Below, piece after piece: positions 1 through 7,164 of a DNA stretch of 12,186 bases. Under the pieces are notes generated by a model that had not been told where the DNA came from, searched no databases, and saw nothing but the letters and a program-made list of their open reading frames with translations. Origin of the DNA: Candidatus Omnitrophota bacterium (lineage in GTDB: Bacteria > Omnitrophota > Gorgyraeia > JAFGHF01); contig JAHIIS010000090.1 of assembly GCA_018899075.1 (NCBI GenBank), forward strand, positions 1-12,186, in the 5' to 3' direction. A program made the translations under genes and the position numbers. Within the stretch, counting starts at the first letter, position 1. Every line of letters starts with the position of its first letter.

Positions 1-12
1 AGTCGCCCACCA
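1..12 (+). tRNA. probable 3' end of a tRNA gene, truncated by the window edge
   Basis: The first twelve bases read AGTCGCCCACCA. This is the form expected for the last base of a T-stem, a seven-base 3' acceptor strand (GTCGCCC), discriminator A and an encoded CCA tail. tRNA genes beginning GGGCGA and ending TCGCCCACCA are common in bacteria. The rest of the molecule lies outside the window, so the cloverleaf, anticodon and identity cannot be checked. Twelve bases could match by chance, hence the modest confidence. If correct, trpS is preceded by a tRNA gene rather than by a protein gene. Confidence 0.4.
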
Positions 13-30
13 GCATTTTAAACTGTTACG

Positions 31-165
31 TCTTTGGCGGCGAGGGGTGGCTCGGGTGCCAGCTTTTGGAGCAGAGCTCAACTAAAACACATCTTGAAGT
101 TTCTTCTGCTGTAATTGAGCGAGCACCAAAAGCGCACCCGAGACAGGACCCCGAGCCTTTAAGGA
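31..165 (+). promoter_or_regulatory. long structured RNA element in the trpS 5' leader (or a separate small RNA)
   Basis: One nested rod can be drawn. Its helices are 44-48 with 148-152, 51-59 with 134-142 (nine pairs), 62-69 with 126-133 (eight pairs), 71-72 with 123-124 and 76-81 with 115-120. The outer helix 39-41/155-157 is separated by a symmetric CGAG/CGAG tandem G-A mismatch (42-43 with 153-154). A weak basal helix 31-35/161-165 would cover half of the trpS SD (AAGGAAGG, 161-168). The segment 49-56 can alternatively pair perfectly with 150-157, so two mutually exclusive folds exist. No U-tract follows, so it is not a simple terminator. I do not recognise it as tmRNA, SRP RNA, RNase P RNA or a canonical T-box. 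The folding is seen in the sequence; regulation of trpS is inference. Confidence 0.55.
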
Positions 166-172
166 AGGAAAG

Positions 173-1156
173 ATGAAAAAACGATTGTTAAGCGGGATGC
201 GGCCTACCGGGCCTCTTCATCTGGGGCATCTGGTGGGCGCTTTAAAAAATTGGGCTCTTCTTCAAGGCGAATATGATTGCTTCTTTATGGTTGCCGACTG
301 GCACGCGCATATGAGCGAGTATGAACGGCCCGGGGAAATAAGAAAATATACCCTGGACAATGTGATTGACTGGTTAAGCTGTGGAATGGATGCGCAAAGA
401 AGCACGCTTTTTGTGCAGTCCCATATAGAAGAACATACCGAACTTCACCTTCTTCTTTCTAATATTACGCCCTTAGGCTGGCTTGAGCGCTGCCCTACAT
501 ATAAAGAACAATTAAGAGAGCTAAAAACACGCGATTTGCACACCTATGGCTTTTTAGGCTACCCCGTACTGCAGGCAGCGGATATCCTCATTTATAAAGC
601 TCAGGCTGTCCCCGTGGGCCAGGACCAACTGGCGCATCTGGAACTAACCCGGGAAATTGCCCGGCGTTTTCAGCATATTTATAAAAAGAAGGTATTTCCC
701 GAACCTAAAGGCATTTTGACCGAAACCCCTAAACTTTTAGGCATCGATAACCGGAAAATGAGCAAAAGTTACAATAACTTTATTGCCCTATCGGATACGC
801 CGGATGAGGTGCGCAGGAAAACCGCCCGGATGATCACCGACCCCCAAAGGATTAAAAAATCCGACCCCGGACATCCCCCCGTATGCAATGTCTTTTCTTA
901 TTTTAAGACATTTAAGCCGCAGGCGGAGAAAGAAGTTTACCTTTACTGCACCCGGGGTGAGATTGGCTGCACAGAGTGCAAGAAGCGGCTGGCCGGTGTG
1001 TTAAACGAGGTGTTGGCGCCAATTCGTCAAAAGAGAGAAGAGCTGACTAAACATAAATCGAAAGTGTTGGATATATTAAAGCAGGGCGGGAAGAAGGCAA
1101 AGAAAGCTTGCGCCGGGACTTTAACTGAAGTGAAAAAGCTAATCGGGTTATATTAA
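173..1156 (+). CDS. trpS: tryptophanyl-tRNA synthetase, iron-sulfur type
   Basis: This cytoplasmic class I synthetase charges tRNA-Trp with tryptophan using ATP. The 327-residue protein has the family's usual length. The ATP-binding HIGH-type motif is HLGH at residues 16-19, after GMRPTGPL, and the KMSKS loop is at 195-199. The anticodon-binding helical region forms the C-terminal third. Four cysteines, C238, C259, C266 and C269, are spaced C-x20-C-x6-C-x2-C. This is nearly the C-x22-C-x6-C-x2-C set that binds a [4Fe-4S] cluster in Thermotoga maritima TrpRS, so a cluster near the anticodon-binding region is predicted. The ATG at 173 follows the SD AAGGAAGG (161-168) and gives a natural N-terminus. 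It heads the operon, and scpA begins directly after its stop codon. Confidence 0.96.
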   Translation: MKKRLLSGMRPTGPLHLGHLVGALKNWALLQGEYDCFFMVADWHAHMSEYERPGEIRKYTLDNVIDWLSCGMDAQRSTLFVQSHIEEHTELHLLLSNITPLGWLERCPTYKEQLRELKTRDLHTYGFLGYPVLQAADILIYKAQAVPVGQDQLAHLELTREIARRFQHIYKKKVFPEPKGILTETPKLLGIDNRKMSKSYNNFIALSDTPDEVRRKTARMITDPQRIKKSDPGHPPVCNVFSYFKTFKPQAEKEVYLYCTRGEIGCTECKKRLAGVLNEVLAPIRQKREELTKHKSKVLDILKQGGKKAKKACAGTLTEVKKLIGLY

Positions 1157-1894
1157 ATGTCTTACAAAGTCACATTAGAGGTATTTGAAGGGCCGCTGGA
1201 CTTGCTCCTCTATTTAATCAAAAGAGACGAAATCGATATTTACCATATTCCTATTGCCAAAATTACCGGGCAATACCTTGAGTATCTTGACCTGATGCAA
1301 TTATTGGACCTTCACCTGGCTGGTGAGTTTTTAGTAATGACCTCTACTTTGATGCAGATAAAATCAAAGATGCTTCTGCCCATCGAAGAGCGGCAGGCCG
1401 AAGAAGAAGAGGAGGACCCAAGAGCGGAACTTGTGCGCAAGCTCCTTGAGTATAAAAAGTTTAAGCAGGCAGCGACCCGTTTGGAAGAATTGGAAAAGGT
1501 CCAGGAACAGACTTTTCGCCGCAGGGTAACACCCGGCTCTTTCAGCGCGCAAGAGACAGGAGAAGGTTATTTTGAAGCCAGCCTCTTTGACTTAATCTCG
1601 GCATTTTCTAAAATATTGAAGTCCGTTCCTAAAAAGCAATTTTTGGAAATAATTAAAGATGAGTTTACGGTAGAAAAGAAAGTTCACGATTTACTTCACC
1701 TGTTGGTCATTAAACCAGCGATATATTTTTCTAAATTATTTGAAAAGGCAAAAAATAAGGCGGAGATTATTGCCACCTTTTTGGCTGTCCTGGAGCTGAT
1801 CCGGCTTAAGGAAATAGTAGTGAGACAGCAGCACCCCTTCTCCGAGATTCAGATTATACGCCGTCCCGGACACATTAAGGCAAAATCTAATTAG
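1157..1894 (+). CDS. scpA: segregation and condensation protein A (kleisin)
   Basis: ScpA is the kleisin that bridges the two heads of the SMC dimer and, with ScpB, forms the SMC-ScpAB condensin that compacts and segregates chromosomes. The 245-residue protein opens with the family hallmark FEGPLDLLLYLI (10-21), in the N-terminal helical domain that contacts the SMC neck. It continues with AGEFLVMTSTLMQIKSKMLLP (55-75), then a very acidic linker (EEEEED, 82-87) and a charged central region. The C-terminal winged-helix segment (about 190-235, with TFLAVLELIRLKEI) binds the SMC cap. The ATG lies immediately after the trpS stop with no intervening base and no clear SD, which suggests translational coupling. 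smc is not in the window. Confidence 0.95.
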   Translation: MSYKVTLEVFEGPLDLLLYLIKRDEIDIYHIPIAKITGQYLEYLDLMQLLDLHLAGEFLVMTSTLMQIKSKMLLPIEERQAEEEEEDPRAELVRKLLEYKKFKQAATRLEELEKVQEQTFRRRVTPGSFSAQETGEGYFEASLFDLISAFSKILKSVPKKQFLEIIKDEFTVEKKVHDLLHLLVIKPAIYFSKLFEKAKNKAEIIATFLAVLELIRLKEIVVRQQHPFSEIQIIRRPGHIKAKSN

Positions 1895-1908
1895 ATTGGC
1901 GGGTTAAA

Positions 1909-2502
1909 ATGGAAGCGGAACAGGTTAAACAGATTATTGAAGCGTTGTTGTTCGCAAGCGACAGGCCGCTGACCATTGCTCAAATAAAAGAGGTATTGGA
2001 AGAGGCGGATTCTCAGGTTATCAAGTCGCAAATTGCCCGGCTGCGCAATGTTTACGCAGAGACAGGAAGGAGTTTCAACATTACAGAAATAGCCGGGGGA
2101 TACCAGATTTTTACCGACCCCAAATACGCGCCGTGGCTTTCAAAATTGTATCGTAAGTCATGCGCAGAGAGGTTTTCCGGGCCCTCTTTAGAAACCCTGG
2201 CAATTATCGCCTATCGTCAGCCAATAACCCGCCAGGAAGTTGAAGATATCCGGGGAGTAAATGTAGAGGGGGTGTTGAAGGCGCTTCTGGAGAAGTCGCT
2301 GCTGCGGATTAGCGGTCGCAAAGCCATTGTCGGCCGGCCTTTTCTCTACAGCACAAGCAGGCAGTTTCTGGAATTCTTTGGCCTGCAGTCTCTGGACAAT
2401 CTTCCCGGGTTGGAAGAATTTGGAGAGTTGGCAACGCAAGCGCAAGGAGGCAAACAGGATGTCCGAATTAAAGATGCTACGCAAGAAAATAGACCAGATT
2501 GA
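1909..2502 (+). CDS. scpB: segregation and condensation protein B
   Basis: ScpB dimerises and binds the middle of ScpA, regulating the SMC ATPase in bacterial condensin. The 197 residues contain two winged-helix domains: the first at about 6-75, ending in the conserved AGGYQIFTDP (62-71), and the second at about 88-160. The second has the signature PSLETLAIIAYRQPITRQEV (92-111), followed by RGVNVEGVL and GRPFLYSTSRQFLEFFGL. It follows scpA after 14 bases, the usual order and partner. The last 14 residues (about 184-197) are encoded in sequence that is also the start of pheA in another frame, and they look like an unconserved tail. The SD before the ATG is weak, consistent with coupling to scpA. 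Confidence 0.95.
   Translation: MEAEQVKQIIEALLFASDRPLTIAQIKEVLEEADSQVIKSQIARLRNVYAETGRSFNITEIAGGYQIFTDPKYAPWLSKLYRKSCAERFSGPSLETLAIIAYRQPITRQEVEDIRGVNVEGVLKALLEKSLLRISGRKAIVGRPFLYSTSRQFLEFFGLQSLDNLPGLEEFGELATQAQGGKQDVRIKDATQENRPD
2444..2450 (+). promoter_or_regulatory. ribosome binding site that fixes the pheA start inside scpB
   Basis: A full AAGGAGG lies within the scpB coding region eight bases before the ATG at 2459. It is one of the best SD sequences in the window. It selects that ATG over the in-frame ATG at 2327, which would add 44 residues with no resemblance to a chorismate mutase N-terminus. Confidence 0.85.
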
Positions 2503-3529
2503 TAGAAAAATTTTAGGCCTTCTAAACGAACGGGCGAAGGTAACGCTCAATATAGGAAACTTAAAGTCAAAGAAAACCAAACCGAGTTTTTCCCCGGACA
2601 GAGAGGCCCAGATTTACGAGAGACTTATAAAAGCCAACAAGAGAGGCCTCCTTAAGGACAGCACCATAAAAGCAATATACAGGGAGATAATGTCCGGTTC
2701 TCTCTCACTGCAAAATCCTCCGAAAATAGCATATTTAGGGCCGGAGGCCACTTTTGCGCATATAGCGGCGCTTAAAAAATTCGGTAAATCATTAAAATAT
2801 GTTAAATGCGACAGCATAGCGGATGTCTTTACGGAAGTTGAACGGGACAGGGCTGACTACGGAGTTGTTCCTATCGAAAACTCAACAGAGGGCGCAGTAA
2901 ATTACACGCTTGATATGTTCATAGATTCCGAACTTAAAATTTGTTCCGAGGCATATTTGCCCATAAAACATACTCTGATGAGTAGAAGCAAAAAAGTTTC
3001 TTCTATAGAACGAGTCTATTCTCATCAGCAGGTCTTTGCGCAGTGCCGGAGGTGGCTGGAGACTAATCTGCCGCAGGCTAAATTGATTCCGGTTGCAAGC
3101 ACTACCGATGCGGCAGGGCGTTATATGGGCCACAGAGGCAGCGCCGCTATTGCAAGTGAATTGGCGGCAGAAAGATACAATCTGAAAATACTAGCCCGTT
3201 CGATTGAAGATTCCCCGCATAACATTACCCGCTTTTTAATAATAGGCAAGCAGGAGGTTCAACCAACCGGGCGCGATAAAACTTCTATAGTATTTTCAAT
3301 GAGAGACAGAGTCGGCGCTTTGCACGATGTGCTGGTGCCTTTTAAGAGAAATAATATAAATCTTACAAAGATAGAATCCAGGCCTTCTAAAAAGAAGCCC
3401 TGGAAGTATTATTTTTTCGTGGACCTGCAGAGCCATATCGAGAATAAGGCAGCTAAGCAGGCGTTAAGAGGGCTCCAGAGGTACTGTATTTACTTAAAGG
3501 TTTTAGGCTCATATCCTATAGGACAATAG
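2459..3529 (+). CDS. pheA: bifunctional chorismate mutase / prephenate dehydratase (P-protein)
   Basis: This enzyme converts chorismate to prephenate and then to phenylpyruvate, the precursor of phenylalanine. From the ATG at 2459 the protein has 356 residues. An AroQ-type chorismate mutase helical domain spans about 1-82 (MLRKKIDQIDRKILGLLNER). The prephenate dehydratase domain spans about 88-265, with GPEATFAH (94-101), VPIENSTEGAV (137-147), YSHQQVFAQC (187-196) and the catalytic NITRF (255-259). A C-terminal ACT domain (about 275-350) has GALHDVL (286-292) and IESRP (305-309), the residues that sense phenylalanine in this family, so feedback inhibition by Phe is expected. The gene overlaps the end of scpB by 44 bases in a different frame and begins the aromatic block. 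An upstream in-frame ATG (2327) is rejected because its extension is antifamily sequence inside scpB. Confidence 0.95.
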   Translation: MSELKMLRKKIDQIDRKILGLLNERAKVTLNIGNLKSKKTKPSFSPDREAQIYERLIKANKRGLLKDSTIKAIYREIMSGSLSLQNPPKIAYLGPEATFAHIAALKKFGKSLKYVKCDSIADVFTEVERDRADYGVVPIENSTEGAVNYTLDMFIDSELKICSEAYLPIKHTLMSRSKKVSSIERVYSHQQVFAQCRRWLETNLPQAKLIPVASTTDAAGRYMGHRGSAAIASELAAERYNLKILARSIEDSPHNITRFLIIGKQEVQPTGRDKTSIVFSMRDRVGALHDVLVPFKRNNINLTKIESRPSKKKPWKYYFFVDLQSHIENKAAKQALRGLQRYCIYLKVLGSYPIGQ

Positions 3530-3541
3530 ACAGGACGGTAA

Positions 3542-4630
3542 ATGTTAGCCCGAAAAGATATCTTAAAAATAAAACCTTATATTCCGGGAAGGCCCATAGA
3601 AGAAGTTAAACGAAAGCAGCGCCTGAAAAAGGTGATAAAGCTCGCTTCTAATGAGAATGCTTTAGGCCCGTCCGCAGAAGCCGTGCGGGCAATAAAGGGC
3701 GCATTAGGCCGGGTAAACCGCTACCCCGACGGGGATTGTTTCTATTTAAAGAAAAAACTTGCCCGGAGATTAAAGTTGGCGCCGAAAAACTTGATTTTTG
3801 GCTGCGGGTCTGACGAGGTTATCGTTCTGGCCGTGCGGGCCTTTGTGGAAAAGCAAGACGAAGTAATTATTGCCCGCCCCACATTTTTAATTTATGAGCT
3901 GGTCAGCCGTATCGCCGGGGCAAAAATAAAACTTATCCCGCTTAAAGGCTTCCGTTATGACCTAAGAGCGATGAAGAATGCGGTTACGCCGAAAACCAAG
4001 CTCATCTTTATTGCCAATCCCGATAATCCCACCGGCAGTTATGTGAACGCGAAAGAGGTGGGTGAATTTATGCGGGGCCTGCCCCGGGGCTTAATTATCT
4101 ATTTTGATGAGGCCTACTATGAGCTGGTAGAAAAGCGCGACTTCCCCGACAGCCTGAAATATTTAAACACCCATAATGTGATTGTTGCGCGCACATTTTC
4201 CAAGGCCTATGGCTTAAGCGGCTTAAGAATCGGCTATGGTATCTCCCGCCCGCAGATCATCGATTATATGAACAGAGTGAGAGAGCCTTTTAACGTAAAC
4301 AGTCTTGCCCAGGCAGCTGCTTTTGCTGCGTTGGATGATAAGGCGCACCTTTTACGCACACGCAGGCTTATTAAGGAAGGCAAAGGCTATCTTTGCAGAA
4401 ACTTTCGCAAGCTTAATCTCCCTTTTGTGGAAAGCGTAACGAATTTTATTTTGATAAATGCGGGCCCCCGCGCCCGGAAAATCTCGCAGCGCCTGTTGAG
4501 GAAAGGGATAATTGTCCGCGATATGCGCGCCTGGGGCATGAATAACTTCATCCGCGTTACCGTAGGCACAATGGCGGAGAACAGGAGTTTTATCAAAGCA
4601 TTAAAGGAGATTCTAAGGAGGCAGGGATGA
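3542..4630 (+). CDS. hisC: histidinol-phosphate / aromatic aminotransferase, PLP-dependent class I/II
   Basis: The 362 residues match the HisC family of fold-type I PLP aminotransferases. Visible motifs are LASNENALGPS (34-44), the GCGSDE cofactor-binding turn (87-92), NPDNPTG (159-165), FDEAYYEL (188-195), the PLP lysine K221 in TFSKAYGLSGLRIGYG, and R338 in FIRVTVG, which binds the substrate acid group. HisC enzymes make histidinol phosphate, but several also transaminate phenylpyruvate and hydroxyphenylpyruvate. No other his gene is present, and its place between pheA and aroF/tyrA suggests it finishes Phe and Tyr synthesis, perhaps alongside histidine synthesis. This dual role is inference. 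It starts 12 bases after pheA, with only a weak SD (AGGACGG), and its stop overlaps the aroF start as ATGA. Confidence 0.9.
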   Translation: MLARKDILKIKPYIPGRPIEEVKRKQRLKKVIKLASNENALGPSAEAVRAIKGALGRVNRYPDGDCFYLKKKLARRLKLAPKNLIFGCGSDEVIVLAVRAFVEKQDEVIIARPTFLIYELVSRIAGAKIKLIPLKGFRYDLRAMKNAVTPKTKLIFIANPDNPTGSYVNAKEVGEFMRGLPRGLIIYFDEAYYELVEKRDFPDSLKYLNTHNVIVARTFSKAYGLSGLRIGYGISRPQIIDYMNRVREPFNVNSLAQAAAFAALDDKAHLLRTRRLIKEGKGYLCRNFRKLNLPFVESVTNFILINAGPRARKISQRLLRKGIIVRDMRAWGMNNFIRVTVGTMAENRSFIKALKEILRRQG

Positions 4631-5643
4631 TTATTGTATTGCGGCCGGATGCAAGTAAAAAGCAAATTGACCATATCATAGAAAGGGTGAAGAAGTTAGG
4701 GCTTAAGCCCTGGGTTTCTAAGGGTGCGGAAAGGACCATCATCGGCGTAATCGGCGACGAGGAGGTCTTGCGGATTCAGCCTTTAGAGGTATTTCCGGGC
4801 GTTGAGAAAGTAATGCCCATCTTAACCCCTTATAAACTTGTCTCCCGCGATTTTAAAAAGGAAGACAGCCGCATCGAGGTCGGACGCGGGCTTGTGGTGG
4901 GAAGTGAGCAGATTATCGTTATGGCCGGGCCCTGCTCTGTGGAGAACGAAAAGCTCCTGGTGGAAATTGCCGGGAGAGTAAAAGAAGCAGGAGCAACTGT
5001 TTTAAGAGGGGGCGCATTTAAACCGCGCAGCTCTCCTTATAGTTTTCAGGGGTTGGGAGAGGAGGGGTTAAAGTATCTGGCCCGGGCGAAAAAAGAGACC
5101 GGTTTGCTTATCGTTACCGAACTTATGGACACCCGCGATATGGCTTTAGTGGAAAAATATGCCGATATTATTCAGATCGGCGCCAGGAACATGCAAAATT
5201 TCAACCTGTTGAAGGTAGTCGGCCGCTCTAAGAAACCGGTGCTGTTAAAAAGAGGGATGTCTTCAACGATTAAAGAGCTTTTGATGTCGGCTGAATACAT
5301 TCTTTCCGAAGGCAACTTCAACGTTATGCTTTGCGAAAGAGGCATCCGCACTTTTGAAGACTATACCCGTTTTACCCTGGATATCAGCGCTGTTGCGGCA
5401 ATCAAGGCATTAAGCCACCTTCCCGTCATCGTTGACCCCAGCCACGCCACGGGAAAGTGGGGGCTGGTTGCCTCCTGCGCAAAGGCCGCAGTGGCCGCGG
5501 GCTGCGATGGATTATTAATCGAGGTCCACCCTAATCCCGAAGAGGCCCTTTCCGACGGAGCGCAATCGCTCCTGCCGGAGAACTTTAAAACGTTGATGCA
5601 GGATTTGAAGAAAATTGCCCGGGCGGCAGGCAGAAAGATATGA
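4627..5643 (+). CDS. aroF: 3-deoxy-7-phosphoheptulonate (DAHP) synthase, type I-beta, with N-terminal regulatory domain
   Basis: DAHP synthase condenses phosphoenolpyruvate and erythrose-4-phosphate, the committed step of the shikimate pathway. At 338 residues it equals my recollection of the Thermotoga maritima enzyme, including a ferredoxin-like (ACT-like) N-terminal domain (about 1-70, MIIVLRPDAS through LTPYKLVSR). That domain confers allosteric inhibition by Tyr or Phe in that relative. The TIM-barrel catalytic part has AGPCSVE (100-106, metal ligand C103), GGAFKPRSSPYSFQG (128-142), QIGARNMQNF, LLKRG (206-210), LCERGIRTFE, DPSH (270-273, H273), IEVHP (E299) and LSDG (D310), so the metal site is complete. 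It overlaps hisC by ATGA, has a strong SD (AAGGAGG, 4615-4621), and overlaps tyrA by ATGA. The symbol aroF is used in the broad annotation sense. Confidence 0.95.
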   Translation: MIIVLRPDASKKQIDHIIERVKKLGLKPWVSKGAERTIIGVIGDEEVLRIQPLEVFPGVEKVMPILTPYKLVSRDFKKEDSRIEVGRGLVVGSEQIIVMAGPCSVENEKLLVEIAGRVKEAGATVLRGGAFKPRSSPYSFQGLGEEGLKYLARAKKETGLLIVTELMDTRDMALVEKYADIIQIGARNMQNFNLLKVVGRSKKPVLLKRGMSSTIKELLMSAEYILSEGNFNVMLCERGIRTFEDYTRFTLDISAVAAIKALSHLPVIVDPSHATGKWGLVASCAKAAVAAGCDGLLIEVHPNPEEALSDGAQSLLPENFKTLMQDLKKIARAAGRKI

Positions 5644-6482
5644 AGTTTAACAAGATAGCGATAATAGGCGTAGGCCTAATCGGCGGTTCGATTGGACTGG
5701 CCGTAAAGCGAAAGAAGCTGGCCCGGGAAATAGCCGGCGTTTGCCGGCATAAACAGTCTCTGCGAAGAGCCGCAAGAGCAGGGGCCATCGACAAAGGCGC
5801 TTTAGATTACAAAGATGCAGTCAGCGGCGCTGATTTGGTCATTCTGGCAGCGCCGGTGAACCAGATTATTAAGCTCGCAAAGAAGATTATTCCTTATTTA
5901 AAAAGAGGCTGCCTGGTTACCGATGCGGGCAGCACCAAGGCCGAGATTGTGCGGAGTATAGAGAAGGCTTATGCCCGCAAACAGTTTCACTTTGTGGGCG
6001 CGCATCCCCTGGCCGGCTCAGAGAAGAAAGGCGTAATCGGGGCGCGCGCGGATTTATTCGAAGGCGCGCTATGCATTTTAACCAGGAGCAGGAAAACAGA
6101 CCCATCTGCCCTGAAAAAGGCGGCCGGCTTCTGGAGCAAAATCGGCTGTCGAATAGAGGTGTTGACCGCAGAAAGACACGATAAGATTGTTGCGCTGACG
6201 AGTCACTTACCTCATCTGGCGGCTGCCCAGTTAGTTAAGGCGGCTAAAGGTAATTTAGATTTTGCCTCAAGCGGCTTTTGCGATACTACGCGCATTGCCT
6301 CATCCAGCGCAGAAATCTGGGCAGATATCTTTTTGACCAACAAAAAATTTATTACGCAGGCTATCGATAGATACATAAAAAACTTGAAAATAATGAGAGA
6401 TTTAATATCCAGAGGCGATAAAGCAAGATTGTCCGCGGAATTCAAGAAAATAAAAACATTACGGGATGCCCTACAAAAATAA
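5640..6482 (+). CDS. tyrA: prephenate dehydrogenase (or arogenate dehydrogenase)
   Basis: TyrA oxidatively decarboxylates prephenate (or arogenate) with NAD(P)+ on the way to tyrosine. The 280-residue protein has an N-terminal Rossmann fold with GVGLIGGS (10-17), then DAGSTK (95-100) and GAHPLAGSEKKGV (120-132), whose H122 and S127 fall in the substrate site. TSHLPHL follows (187-193), then the helical dimerisation domain with CDTTRIASSSAEIWADI (214-230). It ends without an ACT domain or a fused chorismate mutase or aroA, so any tyrosine feedback must act through another site or on DAHP synthase. Substrate and cofactor preference cannot be settled by eye. It overlaps aroF by four bases (ATGA) and cmk by 17 bases, which suggests coupled translation. 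Confidence 0.93.
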   Translation: MKFNKIAIIGVGLIGGSIGLAVKRKKLAREIAGVCRHKQSLRRAARAGAIDKGALDYKDAVSGADLVILAAPVNQIIKLAKKIIPYLKRGCLVTDAGSTKAEIVRSIEKAYARKQFHFVGAHPLAGSEKKGVIGARADLFEGALCILTRSRKTDPSALKKAAGFWSKIGCRIEVLTAERHDKIVALTSHLPHLAAAQLVKAAKGNLDFASSGFCDTTRIASSSAEIWADIFLTNKKFITQAIDRYIKNLKIMRDLISRGDKARLSAEFKKIKTLRDALQK

Positions 6483-7164
6483 AACGCACAACGAAATCAT
6501 AGCTATCGATGGGCCGGCCGGTTCCGGCAAAAGCACAGTAGCAAAAGGAGTAGCTAAAAGATTTGGATTTTTATATGTAGATACAGGGGCAATCTATCGC
6601 GCCCTTACGCTCGCCGCCATAAAAGAGAAGATTAATCTCAGGGATAGAAAGGCGTTAGCGAAGCTTGCCGCAAGGGCGGATATTCAGCTTAATATGCGCG
6701 GCGATTCTCTCAGGGTAGCGCTGGATGGAAAGGATGTAAGCAGGGCAATCCGGGAACAGTCGCTGACCGAAAAGGTTTGCTGCGTAGCTGCGATTAAAGA
6801 GGTGCGCGATGAGCTGGTTAAGATGCAGAGAAAATTGGCAAAAAAGGCAAAAGGGGCGGTCCTGGAAGGAAGGGATATCGGCACAGTGGTTTTTCCCGAG
6901 GCCAAATATAAATTTTACCTGGATGCCTGGCCTGACGAAAGAACAAGGCGCCGCTTTAAGGAATTGAGGCAAATGGGGCAGAAGGTCAAGGTAGAGGGCA
7001 TCGCAGAAGATATAGAGAAGCGCGATAAAAGCGATATGACAAGAGAAGTTGCTCCGCTGGCCAGGGCCAGGGATGCTGTGTATATCGATACCACAGAGCT
7101 GAGCGTTGAGGATGTGGTAGAGAAAATCTCAAGCCTTATTGGCAACTCCAGATGCTCTATTTGA
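6466..7164 (+). CDS. cmk: (d)CMP kinase
   Basis: Cytidylate kinase phosphorylates CMP and dCMP with ATP, salvaging the CMP released by RNA turnover and phospholipid synthesis. The 232 residues show the P-loop GPAGSGKST (16-24), VDTGAIYRA (38-46), EGRDIGT (134-140), the lid region DERTRRRFKEL, and KRDKSDMTRE (185-194) followed by APL and DAVYIDTT, all typical of bacterial CMP kinases. The ATG at 6466 lies inside the last codons of tyrA in another frame and has no good SD. It places the P-loop 15 residues in, as is usual, and no later start is available before it. In related gene orders aroA often sits between tyrA and cmk; here it does not. Confidence 0.95.
   Translation: MPYKNKTHNEIIAIDGPAGSGKSTVAKGVAKRFGFLYVDTGAIYRALTLAAIKEKINLRDRKALAKLAARADIQLNMRGDSLRVALDGKDVSRAIREQSLTEKVCCVAAIKEVRDELVKMQRKLAKKAKGAVLEGRDIGTVVFPEAKYKFYLDAWPDERTRRRFKELRQMGQKVKVEGIAEDIEKRDKSDMTREVAPLARARDAVYIDTTELSVEDVVEKISSLIGNSRCSI

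Noticed and set aside
44..60. Possible T-box motif (GGGGTGGCTCGGGTGCC) before trpS, with TGGC that could pair with a GCCA tRNA end
   Set aside because: The conserved AGGGTGGNACCGCG core is not matched, there is no recognisable specifier stem or antiterminator, and the segment is better explained by the long rod pairing with 126-157.
1..165. 6S, 4.5S/SRP, tmRNA or RNase P RNA
   Set aside because: The GGAAGGAAGCAGC-type SRP tip, tmRNA ends and RNase P core are absent. A weak likeness of 12-30 to part of E. coli 6S is in the wrong place relative to the rod.
3..176. Open frame running from the left edge into the trpS start
   Set aside because: No family resemblance, and the region is dominated by long inverted complementarity, which favours a structured RNA over coding.
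2327..2458. A 44-residue N-terminal extension of PheA
   Set aside because: It lies in scpB in another frame, is unlike chorismate mutase, and the strong SD at 2444-2450 points to ATG 2459.
4699..4710. Palindrome GGGCTTAAGCCC inside aroF
   Set aside because: Short, within conserved coding sequence, with no U-tract and no partner site.
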